The translations under genes and the position numbers were made by a program. Positions 32,601 to 45,340 of a DNA stretch of 64,000 nucleotides are shown here, piece after piece. The DNA is from Botrytis cinerea B05.10 (taxonomy: Eukaryota; Ascomycota; Leotiomycetes; Helotiales; Sclerotiniaceae). The first letter of the stretch is position 1, and the number at the start of each line of letters is the position of its first letter. The notes under the pieces were generated by a model. The model was not told where the DNA came from. It made no database searches and saw only the letters and a list, made by a program, of their open reading frames with translations. The stretch covers positions 1,116,001 to 1,180,000 of the forward strand of contig NC_037324.1 in NCBI RefSeq assembly GCF_000143535.2, in the 5' to 3' direction.

Positions 32601-34820
32601 TTGCAAAGAAAAAGGTCCTTGTTATACTGCTCAGTGAGAGGTTTGATCTTGGTATCAAATATCCATTTCATGTTTTCCAAAGTTAGCTTGCGAGTGTATG
32701 GCCCTAATGGAGGATCCGATGGTGGCTCTTGGCCTGTTGCCCGCACTGCAGCGTCATCCTTGGCAATTTCAGCATAGAACCGTTTTCTGACGTAGATCAG
32801 GACGTCCGCGGCAAATTTAGGACTAGATTCTTTGGTCACTTTGTCACCACCATTCCAACCAGAACGAATTGTTTCGTCGGCATATGCACCAATACGAGCC
32901 CGGAGTGGGGCCTGGGCATCATCCCATTCTCTGTCAATGGCTTCCTTGTATTCCGGTTTGGCTTGGATATCCTTGAAATGGCGCTCCTCAACTACTTGGG
33001 ACTGGGTAATCCGGTCATTTTCTCGTTGCTCAGCTTCTTCTCTCTGTGATAGTAGTCTGGGCTTCAAAACTTCCCAGGCACCATCATTTAAAGGTTGAAT
33101 TATCTGTATAGCAGCCTGGAATGAACTCATATGGGCTAGAACACTTGCTGTCAGTGGAGGATCTAACAATAAAGATCTTCGTTCAATTTCAGTCCTTCGT
33201 GTTGCTTTGAGATCAGCAACTTCCTCCTTGGTCCTTTCATGTTTTGGCTGTAAATTTGAGCGAGGCGTATATGCAGAATAAATACTCTGCGAAGGCGAGT
33301 CGTACCGCGGTACCGGAATGTTCGCCGCTATGGCCATATAGTCAGTTTCCACAAAACGAAATAAATGGCACGATTAGCAAAGTGAGAACTTACGGAAAGA
33401 AGTGTGTATTGCAGGCAATGATTTGGGAATTTGGGGTAATGAGTGCGTGTCAGGCTTATGGTTTGGCAATTTCGGGCCACTGTTTATCAATACTTGTTGC
33501 CCTTTTGTAGGGATAAGATCAGTGCCTGAAGCAATTGCTGCAGGTATCTGTTTTGAGGGGTCATGTTGATCTGGTGCTTTGATCCGAATAATGCCGCCAC
33601 TGGCCTCCCACCTCTCCCATCGAGCTGAATCGTTACGTCGTTCTTTACCACGATCTTCCAGACCTTTGAGCCATTCCTCTATTGTTGCTGAGCCCATAGC
33701 TTTGACAGATTCGAATTCATCTTTAATCTCTTCGATATGCTTTTTGAGATAGTATTTCGTAATTTGAGTAGTTGGCGGTGGCTGGCCATTTTGCAATGCT
33801 GTTGCTGGAATGACATGTAACTCGTTGGTGAGAAATACGAATGGCAAGGCCGGCATCAGCGGTGACGGAATTGATGAGGAAAGCAATACATCAATCTCCT
33901 GGGCACGAATTAGTGAGCCCCAGGTATAAACCAAAGAAAATGTGAGATTATACCTTGATAGCATGTTGCAGAAGACAAATTCCACATGATCTCACTGCGA
34001 AAGGCCAGATGGGAATGACTCCATTTTCCCCTGGACCCAGATGCCATTGGTCTGATTGAACAATACTGGCAATTGAGTTTTTCTTGCTACAGAACTGACA
34101 AGCATTGGAGCAACACATTCTCCACATATCAAGTTCAGTTTGTCCAACTAAAGGAACAGGCATGAGAGGTTGAAAATAACGTCTAGAGGCTCGCCAGATG
34201 GCATCTGGCTTTAATACTTGGACAGAAGATTTGGAAAGGGGAACAATGGTGCTATCTGACGAAGGATCAAGATATTTATTGAAAGACTTGTTTACTTGTA
34301 ACAAGTTACCCAAAGTTTTAGGAGCAGTGAAAGTGAAAATGTGATGCCAAATTTCAGCTGGCAGAACAGACCGATTCAAATGCAATTGGCCCTCACTTCT
34401 CCAATGGTCCTGTATCTCATCTGGTTTAAGACGTTTGCGCATTTCCTCAAGGGTCTTTATATTGTCAATGCGGCCATTTGTATGATCCTCTCTGGATTCT
34501 AAATATTTCCGCTTCCTGGAAGTTTCCGGCTGGGAGGACTGCAACATGGGACCATTAGTTTTTTCCGGAAGTTGGGCTCTCGAGTTGGATTGTATGGCCA
34601 GGTTATCCAAGGTGTCTTCATATTCATCCTCAGAATCTGCGGACATCGAAACATCTGAGGCTGAGTCGTCGTTCTCAATAATCGAAATAATATGGCTATT
34701 GGACGATCCTGCGTCTGGGCTGACGTTTGAAATAGTAGGCTTGGGAGATGTCGCAGTAGATGTGTCTGTGGTGGAAATACCTGTGCTCCCAGAAGGTATA
34801 TCGCTGCCTGGAGTATCCAT
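29609..34820 (-). CDS. Large F-box protein with zinc-finger-like motifs and disordered regions
   Basis: Three exons, complement(34820..33954, 33898..33394, 33327..29609), give 1,696 aa. The junctions restore QHAIKEIDVLLS and HTSFPANIPVPRY. The N-terminus is acidic and Ser-rich; an F-box (LPAEIWHHIFTFTAPKTLGN) spans about residues 152-190, followed by a CCxxxCxxC...CxxC cluster at 236-282 that probably binds zinc. Exon 3 carries two CxxC...HxxxxH fingers (C699/C702/H717/H722 and C1017/C1020/H1046/H1051), separated by a Pro/Gln/Tyr-rich low-complexity stretch. The last 500 residues are disordered, rich in Arg, Glu, Tyr and Ser. It resembles a conserved but uncharacterised filamentous-ascomycete F-box protein. 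As an F-box protein it may recruit targets to an SCF ubiquitin ligase (family inference). An upstream in-frame ATG exists at 34931; 34820 is preferred. Confidence 0.85.
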
Positions 34821-35544
34821 TTTGAACCAAGGTTGATTCCTTGGTTCGTATGTGGAATGTATCAAGTCAAGAGAGAGAATAAGGAAATTAACACTTGTCA
34901 AACACTTTGCGGATCTGATTTCAGATCGCAATGACCAAGATCAATATACTGATAACTATGCGACTGGATTGAGAGGAACAGAGGTTTGTCGTGAGGGGAT
35001 CCTATAAGAATTTGGGTCCAAAAGGAAGAATTCCAGTCTCATTCGAGACAGGAGCAAGCTATGGATAAGCTATGCGACCGTCATTTGATAGAAAGGCAGG
35101 GATAAAACTTGATGTTACCACAGCAAAGAAATGGATGTACAGTCGAATATCTTGGGTAAATGATAAAGGGGAAAATGAACCTTTCCTCAGATGTGTTGCG
35201 CTCCTGGTATTTTAACTTATAATCTTTCAATTGTAGTGGGTGGGTGGGTGCAAGATAAGTGAAGCAGACATAATTAAGAAAAGTGAGGCGGTCGATTTAT
35301 GGTTGGTTAACCACAAATCAGATTGTAGTGGTGGCGGTCAAATAGATGCTTATATAATACACATACAAGCACGTTCCAGCCATGATTGACTGTTGAAACA
35401 TGACATAACATAACGACAGCTTGAACAAGCCGAGCACAAACCAATACAGTACTCTACACCTCCAAGCATTCAACCTCTCCCTCCTTTTCATTTTTTCCCA
35501 AACCATTCACCTCTTCTTCAACCCCACCCCTAAACATTGCCAAT
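34821..35544. promoter_or_regulatory. Divergent promoter, F-box gene and ABP1
   Basis: This 724-base gap lies between the start codons of the minus-strand F-box gene and plus-strand ABP1. The 90 bases before the ABP1 ATG (about 35450-35540) are C/T-rich (CTCTCCCTCC, CACCTCTTCTTC), a typical leader. A GTGG/GGGT triplet occurs near 35237-35250. Confidence 0.6.
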
Positions 35545-38304
35545 ATGGCAACTCTCAACACATCCACGAATGGCCCTTCTATCAAATCATCATATTCCGG
35601 AGTGGTCAATTCTTCTGCACCCTCCGGAGCTGCGGCGTCCAGCCCGACTTATGGACAGTGGGCTTTGTTCTCAGTATCAGCTCCTCTTGTGAATGCTTTC
35701 CAACAAGATAGTGGTGGAAAGGAGAGTGTGCTGAAGGTACAAAGCACTGGAGGTATGTTTGCATTATTGTTGATGAATCCAAGCAAACTGTCTAATGGTT
35801 TGAAATCCAGAGGGAGAACTCATCGACTTAATCGAGGATTTCTCGGAAGGACGAGTTCAATTCGCATTTGTTAAAGTCAAAGATCCCAATACCACACTTC
35901 CGAAATACGTACTTATTGGATGGGTCAGTCATACAATTAAAGAGAGTGTTAAAATAACAGAAGGTCCTAACATAACCTATAGTGCGGTGAAGGTGTTCCT
36001 GAAAGAACCAAAGGCTATTTCACAAGCCACCTTGCAGCAGTATCCAAGATTCTTCATGTTTGTACTCATGTATCTGATTACTTCGCATCTATTCATGCTA
36101 ATCGATTTATCTAGGGCTACCATGTTCAAATAACTGCTCGATCAGAATCCGACTTGGCACCAGAAAGTATTGTTCAAAAAGTAGCAGATGCATCGGGCGC
36201 GAAATATTCCTCGGGCTCAGCACCACCACCTTCCTCTGGTCCTCGTCCCCCAACAGCTTCTAAGCCAGTGTTCACTCCTACACGGTCGGGCGGTGTGTCG
36301 GGTTTCAATCCATTGGCAGGTTCGAGATCAAGGACAAGTCAGAATGACAACGTAGACGGAGATGGATGGGGCGCAGATGCGCCACAAATCACCAGGACAC
36401 AACTTGAAAAGGTCCAGCCCGCATATAAACCCACAAAAGTTAATATGGCAGAGCTTACCAAACAGCCAACCGCTTCACGATCTAGCAATGACAGTGGAGC
36501 AGACAGTGGATCTGCTCCTGATGTTGTCAAAGGAGGTTATCAACCAATCGGGAAAGTAGACATTGCAGCACTACGTGCTCAAGCTAAAAGCAGTGGTGAC
36601 GATCGACCAACGATAGTTAAGGGAGCATACGAACCAGTCGGCAAAGTGGATATTGCAGCGATCCGAGCCAAAGCTCAAAAGCCTGCCGACGATGGTCCCA
36701 GAGCAGTTTCACCTGCCGCTACTGGCTCACCGGCCCCAGGCAGTGATGAACCACCTAAGTCTCTTGCAGATAGATCTGCGGCTTTCACTCAATCAGAGCG
36801 TCTCACGACTCTACCAAAACCAAAGGTCGCGAATAGGTTTGGTTCCACCGCGAGCAGCTTCGCCGGAACGAAGGCCCCAACTCCAGGTAGTTTCGGAATT
36901 CAGTCGCCAGCAGCCCCGGCAGCATCTGCTCCAATCGGTGCAGCCAGTCGAACCTTTGCTGACGAAGGCGGTAAAACTCCTTCTCAAATCTGGGCAGAGA
37001 AGAAAGCTCGAGAAAGAGGGCTTAGTGGTGCTGGCGATGCTCCTCCCCAGAGCGTAGCGTCGCCTATCGCAAGCCAGCCAAGTGGAGGAGGACAATGGAA
37101 GAGTGGATATACTGGCAAATCTTGGGCTCCTGTTGCTACCAATCCCACCGGACAATCTGCTACAGGCAGCATCGACCAACAGAAAACCGGTGAAGCAGAA
37201 GTAGAGCAAGAAGTGCCAGATTCTCCAGCTGGAGGCATCAATGCCATCCGGGACCGATTCAAGGGAGGGCAGGCACCAATGGGCGCACCAGCAATGCCAC
37301 GATCAATTACTGGAGATCGAGACCAATCTCCACCACCTCCACCTGTCAACGCTGGCAGTAGGCCCGGTGCAGTTCCAATGCCTGGACTCCCAACTCGTCC
37401 CCCACCCGTTGAGGCCGAGGAGGAGGAATATAGCAAGCCAAATATTCCTGCACCTCCTCCAGTTCCCCGCAGTCCTACACCAGAACCAGAAGAAGAACCA
37501 GAACGCGAGTCATCTCCCGTTCGTATCGCTATGCCAGTAGCACGTGGAAGAGAACCTGAAGAAATGGAAGCTCCAGAGGAACTTCACGGCCACCCAACCC
37601 TTGAGCAGGCCATTGAACACGTTCCCCATGAGGAAGAGCTCACCGAGGAACCCGCTGGATATGACCCTGCTCGTGGCGCAGCAGCAGCTGTGGCAGCCGA
37701 AACATTTGGACACAGCGCTCCTGCCGTCAATGAAACGTCCGCTGCTAGCGGTAAACGCGCATTGATCCAATACGACTATGAGAAGGCGGAAGACAATGAG
37801 TTAGAACTTGTTGAAGGCGAATATGTTACCAACATTGAAATGGTCGATGATGACTGGTGGATGGGTACCAATTCGAAGGGCGAAAGTGGTCTCTTCCCAA
37901 GCAACTATGTAGAGCTTGTAGAAGATGAAGAAGAGTCTGCTCCAGCACCAGTACCAGCCCCAAGCCACCACGATGAGCCAGAACCACCTGCACGTGCACC
38001 TGCTCCAGCTGCTCCAGCTGCCGCACCTGCCGCACCTGCTCACGCTGCTGGTCCTACGGCTACTACTCTATACGATTATGAGGCCGCTGAGGATAATGAA
38101 TTGAGTTTCCCAGAAGGTGCTACTGTTACTGATTTGGTACGTTTCGCTTACATGCTCACGTCCTTCACTCCCCCTTCATTCCTCGCATTCAAATATAGTT
38201 ACTAACCTAGTCAACAGGAATTCCCAGATGATGATTGGTGGTTCGGTCACTTCAAAGGACACTCTGGTCTCTTCCCAGCGAACTATGTCGAACTTGACCA
38301 ATAA
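35545..38304 (+). CDS. ABP1: Actin-binding protein ABP1 (drebrin-like), ADF-H plus two SH3
   Basis: Five exons, 35545..35752, 35811..35923, 35983..36057, 36115..38136, 38218..38304, give 834 aa. The ADF/cofilin homology domain covers about residues 35-160 ([15 protein letters not shown] ... [20 protein letters not shown]). The middle has three related motifs ([33 protein letters not shown]), then a long Pro/Ala-rich disordered region with poly-Pro SH3 ligands. Two SH3 domains end the chain: [17 protein letters not shown] (about 680-735) and [15 protein letters not shown] (about 778-834), each with the WW pair and FP(S/A)NYVEL. The last intron sits inside the second SH3. ABP1 works at cortical actin patches, linking actin, Arp2/3 activation and endocytosis. 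Two SH3 domains instead of yeast's one is common in filamentous ascomycetes. Confidence 0.95.
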
Positions 38305-39310
38305 GTATCTGCATTGATTGGAATAAATTTAAGCGAAGCGCGAATGCATATGGTGCGATTGAGGTCTCTGGGAGGGATAGTAGCGATGTAGTTGAAATTG
38401 ATTCAACATTATAAAAATTTGGGAGATTTTGTAGATGAGGGTGGCATGAATGATTTTTGTAGGCTGTTGAGTACAACTGCAGCAATGAAGTAAAAAAAAG
38501 CGAAGCAGCGGTCGTCTTTGTCTCTATAACACATAAGAAAAGGATTGAAAATTCTTTCCTCGATGTTCTGCCTAACGTGGTGTGAATTTGATTGTAGATT
38601 GCACATGCATACCTACTCATTTGTCTTTGTCTCTCGGTAAAGTGCTCATGTATTCTTCGTTTAACAATCCATTAAAGCTTCAGGAGGATTGCTGGCTGCT
38701 GCAATATTGAATGCCTATACAAGCGAAGTTCAAAAGTCTCAGATCATTCCACGTATTCGCCATCCACCGTGGCATTCACATTGCACTATCCATATCTAGT
38801 AAAGCATGAAAACGAAACCATACTAATGTAAATCACATACATACATTCAAAGATCACACGATACCTGGCTATAACGCATAGATTATTAAATAAAAGTCAT
38901 TCATTATCTTATCTTAACCAACCAACCAACCCTAAAAACTAGCTGGAAGCAGAAAGTCTGTGATCCATTCGAGAAGAGACGCAGACCTGGAAGAACATGA
39001 AAAAAACTGGATATGTGAGAGGAAGGAAAAATGCGTGGGAAAGCCGAATTTGTTACTTCAATCATATGAATCTATTAACAAGGTGATTTGATTGTGGAAA
39101 ACGAGTTGGGACTTTGGAAGGCGTTGTATCGTTGCTGGCTTGCTGGAAGGGAAAACATTATGGGCAAGTATAAAGCCATCGATCTGTTCGATTGAATCGC
39201 GATACTGGTGATGGAGATGTGTTGAGGCGCCAGTGGATTAGGCAATTTCGAGACGGCGTTTGTATGGATGAATAGTAACGGATATCGCGTGGGTTTGGCA
39301 GCGGCTTGCT
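38305..39310. other. Convergent intergenic region ABP1 / CYSTM gene
   Basis: One kilobase holds both 3' ends. No coding potential is seen. Minor features are an A-run near 38493-38499 and an AACC tetranucleotide run near 38918-38931. Confidence 0.5.
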
Positions 39311-39943
39311 CTAACAACATTCGGCACCTGTGGAGGAAGAGTTAGTGGATTGTTATTCGATTGTGGAGAGGTAGGTCAGCGTGGAAGGGTATAAGGAACA
39401 ACATACATTCAACGCAGAGCTCACATCCCTCTTCCATTACGCAACAACAACAGAGAGCTGCGAAACAAGCACCGAGACATCCTCCTCCACCACCGGAACT
39501 CTTTGGAGGAGGTTGTTGTTCATATTGCATTTGTTGCTAAAGAGATAGTCATTAGTTCAGGGTCCTTTTAAAGACGAGGTACATTGTATCGTATCATGCG
39601 ACGGTGAAGCCATCTCGGGGTCTCTCGGCATTGCGATAGCGCGGAGGTTTCGAGAAATTACAGCCATCGCATTATATAGAACAGTGTATCGGATAGAGAA
39701 CATGCGGTTGTACTCACAGGTGGAGGGCCTTGTTGATAATAGCCTTGTTGTGGTGGTGGTCCTCCATAAGCCTATGTATCACACCAGTGTCAGCTTTATC
39801 TTCCATTCCAGGTGCCAAGGCTATCCAAGAGATCGCAGGAGATCGATATGATGGTGACAATAGAGGCGGAAACATACGTTGGGAGGATATTGAGGCTGGC
39901 CACCATATTGGGGTTGATTGTTGTAGTAACCTTGGTTCGACAT
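39311..39943 (-). CDS. CYSTM domain protein (cysteine-rich transmembrane module)
   Basis: Four small exons, complement(39943..39878, 39771..39718, 39536..39407, 39327..39311), give 88 aa. Every junction is GT..AG and frame-consistent. The first half is Tyr/Gln/Pro/Gly-rich (MSNQGYYNNQPQYGG, then PPPQQGYYQQGPPP). The second half is GGGGGCLGACFAALCCCCVM followed by ELCVECAECC. This order (Q/P/Y-rich cytosolic stretch, then a Cys-packed hydrophobic segment ending in CxxC-type residues) defines the CYSTM family of tail-anchored stress-tolerance peptides found in fungi and plants. Because the gene is split into tiny exons it is easily missed. The last exon supplies only five residues and the stop. 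Confidence 0.85.
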
Positions 39944-42900
39944 GGTGTTAATCTACCACGAGGAGGACAGAGTCTCTGGTCAGTATTCGATTCGTAGACG
40001 GTGAAGCTGTGTCGGGAAAGAATGCGCAAACTTACGGAGAGAGTTGATTGATGCGATTGATTGATAAAAACAGATACAAGTAAACGTTGCGAGTGAAAAG
40101 GTTGACGTTGAGAAGGAAGAGAGGCCAAACTTCAAAGTTAGATTAGATTGGATTCATCAATAAGAGCTAAAAATCGGTAGAACGGAGGAAGGATGTTCGT
40201 TCGAGACACTGCCAAGAAGGGAGCCAATTGGGCTGCACTCGCTACATAAATATAATAAATGCCTAGGACCGACCGAGTGACAAAATCTTTCGAAATAGAA
40301 CATTAATACTAACTAACCTATTAATTGCGCCAAGGTATTGGGGATTTATTTATTTCGAAGTGGATGTCGATACGGGTCTCTTTTCTCTCTTTTTCTTCTC
40401 TTGTCTGGCTAAGCTTTGAGGCTTTTGATGTGCCCCGGTGGTTTTGGATCGAAAAATGAAGAATTAGGTCGAGTCAACGGTCTCATTCAAAGAAGGATGG
40501 CTCGGGTGGGTATACGATTTATAGGTGCAAGTCGCCAAAGTACAGCCAGTACCTTACATTTGCACCACACAGGAGGGGAATCATTTCGCAGTTTGAAGTC
40601 ATGCAAGTGCTTCCTTTTCGATTGGCTTGACCGGTTCAGTATGCAGCATGCAAATAGACAGAAGGCGCAGATCAAACACCTCATCAACATGGCTCAGCGA
40701 CGATGGCCCTTTTCTTTGGTACAATCCAGTCACCATCTGATGCGCCAACCCGGAACACGGCCATAGTTCCATGCAACTTCTGAAAGAGATTTGCTATTCC
40801 ATACCACATACAGCGATCGTTCAGCCTCCCCTGCTTCTGGATCCCCAGTCTAATCCTTATAGGGCGTCCGTGGTCCTTGTACATGCTTAATACGCTTAAT
40901 ACGCTTCCTCAGCCACCTTTCCCCCGATCGTCACCACCTTCTCAAAGGCTCCATTACATTATCGTTGGTGCTAGTTTTACTTCGTTTCCACCGTCCCATC
41001 TTGTGACCTAGATTGATACTGCAGAAGAATCCTTGATACATACCCTGGCTCAACAAAAGCAGCGTCGTTTCGTAGCATTCTCAGCCACTTTGGCCATCCC
41101 TTGTATCCGTCACATATCCGACTTGGCTTCAAGATGTCACCCCAGCTGCCAGGTTACCAGCAGCGTCGCGTTCTCCCCCTTTATCTGTCTATACAGCACG
41201 ATTGCTGCGTGGCCTCCATGTGCAAAGTATTGTGGTATCCGTCCTCCAATATGCCCGCCTTGCTGTGTATGCGCAGGTAGGTATGTAGTGGAGCACCAGT
41301 GACCTGGGGAAGCAGAACATTAATTTTGCAATCGCTGAAAACCCATGTCGTTTTGCGCTATCCGTTGAATGTCTAGTTTAATATCGATCATCCTGGGGTG
41401 GTCCTAGTTTAGCACTATGGGCCACTCGCACATGAAGTATCAATAACTCAAGAATCAAAGAAGGGCCGTGTAGTATGTTGCTGACGTCCTGCTTTACGAT
41501 TATCATTGCAGTGAAAATACCATCGACTATCGAGTGTTCAGAGAGTGCTTTCTTTTCTCGAAGATCAACCAAGAACCTGAGGCTCACAAGCCGCTTTCAT
41601 AAGGGCACCCTGGAGACTTCTGGGCCTTGGTATATAAACCAAATTCCCTCTCAATCTCTCACATACGACCATAGATTGAGAAAACTAGGGCATCCCGTCC
41701 GCTCTGCCATACTCAAGACTCAAATCGGTAAATTAGTAGTTGAGTGGGTGACCATCAGCGAATCCTTACTGTTGTATGTTTTTAATTTTTGGCTTTTGTT
41801 GTGTTGGTGGGTGACGATGTCAAAGTGGGCCACGGTTTTGGTGATACCCATTTCATGTGCAGAGCCACGTTTGTCAAAAGCTGGCGCCTCTCTATTTTTC
41901 AAGACCTTGAGATTTATGCAGTCGTTCAACATGGGAAGTTCATGTTTATACCACGATGATTGTTAGCAGTGTTATGTGCTAGGAAATGTTCTTTTACATC
42001 TTCGACTTTCCTGTCCACTGAAGGCATTCAAGCGAATGTATACTCATTCGTTATAGAGAGTCAATCTTGTGCTTGTTGACCTTCTGATTTCTTTTCCCTG
42101 GGGTGCGTAAGGTAGCTCTTGTGGCTCCATTGGACATTCAACGTCGTGACAGGTGGGTTCTTTTCCATGAGGATCACAATATACGACCGATGCCTTGTCT
42201 CTGCAATGTACGGTGAGCTGGAACCAGTATGTCACTGACACTCACACAATAACGACAAGTTGAGGCGAGGCCACTTAAAATATCGAAAATAGTATCAATT
42301 TTGATATTTCCAGACATGTGGATTTGAAATGGATTGGTCTGGGAATCGCTAAGCCTCGAACTGGGACTATTCACCGGAAACTTGAGCATTCGAGAAAGGA
42401 AAGGTCCGCTGATTTTATCGGTGCATGAAAGAGAAAGAGTGAGTTAGTCTCAGGTACAGAAATGCTATCAGAAGTCAAGGGAGGGATGGACAATAAAAAG
42501 AGAATGAGAGGGGGGTCACAGTCGCATCAATCCAAAAGGTTCGGGAGACGACACATGAAGTTGGAACTCGGAATAGCCTAAGAGAAAATCATTGACTCTT
42601 TGGCGCGAAATATATCCTCATCATCAATATGGCAACAAGGATTTAGAGGGACGATCTCAGAGCTAGCTTCGAGTACGTATATTACAGTAAACTTGAGTTA
42701 TAGAATCAAGGAATGTGTTTCAAGGCATCCAAATCATGGAAATGGGGTTTATAGTGCCTGGAAATGGACGGCGTATCCTCCATATTAGCTCAAATCTGAT
42801 TGTGGATGGTTGAAAATCTCGAACCCAAGATCAGCATAAAGTAGTATCAAGACTAAAGAACTCTGTGTAGTAGTGACTAACAATGTTGGCATCAATCGTG

Positions 42901-43433
42901 GGAATAACCAAGTTCACCGGGTACTACCACCGATGGAGCTCATTTGGAGCACAACACACAAATTCGGCTTGCAGAAGACTCTTATGCTAGATCTCGTCTT
43001 TTCTATGTTGCTGCTAGAATTAATTTCGATTATGCACTCCATGAACAATCACAACGAAGAAAGATATCATGACCACACAGCAGTTCTCATAACAAACCAA
43101 TTATGTTGGATTATTAATCATTTTTGTAATCGTTCCTTTCCTATGGAGCGATTGAGAAAATTGTCGCTTGGGATGACGCGATGAGACTAGCCATCTTGAT
43201 AGCGATTAGAAAATATATCTCCGGCCTCGCAACTTCACTCTCCCATCAACCAGCACTATTTTAACTAAATCTCCATCTATTCACTATTGATTCGAATAAC
43301 GTTTCAGCACCTGCCCCCTCTCCGTAACCCATACAAGAGCCACTCTATACACCCCTCAATTTTCTGAACAAAGCTGCGAAACAACCCCCCACCAGCAACA
43401 TCCACCCCACTACAAACAGAGAAAAGTATCAAG
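39944..43433. other. 3.5-kb gene-free region
   Basis: This gap between the CYSTM start and the glutaredoxin start is unusually long. I examined the longer frames (40416-40766, 41475-41966, 42873-43184). None shows a domain, signal peptide, family motif or splice-supported extension. The last 200 bases before the glutaredoxin gene are C-rich and leader-like. No tRNA or repeat was recognised. Confidence 0.5.
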
Positions 43434-44522
43434 ATGTCAACTCTTATCGATATTACAACAGAGGAAGAATGGCAGAAGCACACTGAATCTCTGCCATCCT
43501 CAACTCTGCAGATCATCAACTTTCACGTACGTCTCCTCATCCACCGCCCCCTCATCCGCCCTCCCCAAACCTTGGCTAATGCGACAAACACTAGGCACCA
43601 TGGGCGGCACCATGCGCGCAAATGTAAGACTCGCCATATTCATCGTCATCAACCCCTCTCTGCTACTTTAGCTCCGCTCCAGTTTCCCCCAGTTGCCCAC
43701 ATCATCAGACAACCATACTAATCCCATCACTAGGACAACCGTCCTCCGTACCCTCGCCCTCTCCTACCCCCCAACTACACCTCCAACCACGTCATGGGTT
43801 TCCATGAATGCCGAAGAAGTTATTTCCGTCTCCGATGCCTTTGACGTAACCGCGGTTCCCTACCTCGTCCTCACCCGCAACAATGTTGTCCTCGAGACCG
43901 TCTCCGGCAGCGACGCCACCAAAGTCCGCAACGCCATTGAAAAACACGCCAACTCTCCCTCCTCCTCCACAAATGGTACATCAGCCAAGCCCGTCCCCAG
44001 TATAAGCCATGCCTCTACCGCACCATCAACAACCGCACCTACCACTTCTACCGAATCCGAAGAACCAATGTCTAAAGAAGATCTTCACGCTCGTTTATCT
44101 AACCTTGTTAAGGCGGCTCCTGTGATGTTATTCATGAAAGGAACACCTTCAGCACCCCAATGCGGATTTTCCCGTCAACTCGTCGCTTTACTAAGAGAGA
44201 AGTCGGTGAAATATGGATTCTTTAATATTTTGGCCGATGATGAGGTAAGGCAGGGTCTTAAGGAATTTGCGGATTGGCCTACTTTCCCACAATTATGGAT
44301 GGATGGTGAACTTGTTGGAGGTCTGGATATTGTAAGTTCTTCCTTATTAATGTTATTTGGGGGGGTAAACGGACTTGAAGAACATGTTCCGGCGTCCACA
44401 TTCCCAGCCTACACATTGGGGGAATACATTTCTAACTAAACACATTACAGGTCAAGGAAGAAGCAGCAAATGATCCGGATTTCTTCACTGCATATAGTGT
44501 TGCTAAACCAGCAGCAGCGTAG
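43434..44522 (+). CDS. GRX4: Monothiol glutaredoxin GRX3/GRX4 (PICOT) family
   Basis: Four exons, 43434..43526, 43595..43623, 43734..44331, 44451..44522, give 263 aa. Exon 2 is only 29 bases and encodes APWAAPCAQ, the thioredoxin-like WAxPC site (Cys38); the junctions restore IINFHAPWAAPCAQMTTVL. After a Ser/Thr/Ala-rich linker (about 115-145) comes the glutaredoxin domain (APVMLFMKGTPSAPQCGFSR) with the monothiol CGFS at 184-187, WPTFPQLWMDGELVGGLDI, and VKEEAANDPDFF in the last exon. Nuclear/cytosolic GRX3/4 proteins bind a 2Fe-2S cluster with glutathione, deliver iron and regulate iron-responsive transcription factors. The length agrees with yeast relatives. The start is the first ATG after a CT/CA-rich leader. 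Confidence 0.95.
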
Positions 44523-45340
44523 AGAAAGAAGAGGTTGGGAATTTGATAATATCGGACACTGGGATAAAACAGGAGATATACCCTATTAAAGACATTTTTT
44601 GGCGCAGGATATCATGAATTTGCTACACTATGATTTACATGATGTGAGAACTCAACCGTACAATTTGTGATTTTGAAAAGACAGAAGCGCACATTGGACA
44701 AAAGAAGTTGATAGACAGGCAGCCAGTAATCTGTCCTAGTGGAATCCATCGTCAACTCTTGGCAAGCTTCAAGTGAAGATCACCTTAATCATCTGTCGGA
44801 ATTTCTTTCCTTTAATTGCACAAGGACAAGAGACTATAATTCCAAGTTTCCCAGAAAACACTCAAAGTACACCAAGATCACGTAACATCACCAAAGCACC
44901 AATAGATAGACACAAAATTTTGGGGTTTTCTTCATCTATTTTTCCTCATTTTTTTGGTACCAATCCAGTGGCCGAATCAAAGAAATCCTCAAAACCCAAG
45001 GAACCTCTTACTCTTCACCCACATCCCAGATCGACTATTATACATTAATACCCAGCCTGGCCTATACACCGTTCTCCATACGCCCCCGTGAAAATATCAA
45101 TAATAACAAAACAAACGAGTTGTAATAACTTTTATCCTCCTTATGTACCACGAATAGGGTTTCAAAATCAAAGTTTACTCCAATCCTTTTCCCCCTATGT
45201 AGCACCAGAAGACTCGCAAAATCAATTAACAAAAAATCAAATGTGTGATTGGGAAGGTTCAAGATGATACAGCAAAGTAGTTCTACTAGTAGTAAATCCT
45301 TCGCCCTTACGTCACACTACCAGCCCCTCGATGCGCTAGT
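44523..45340. other. Convergent intergenic region GRX4 / acid phosphatase
   Basis: This 0.8-kb gap holds both 3' ends. There are no repeats of note and no supported gene. Confidence 0.5.

Noticed and set aside
41475..41966. 163-aa frame in the 3.5-kb gap
   Set aside because: It starts on the plus strand without a domain, signal peptide or biased codon pattern, and is flanked by similar random frames.
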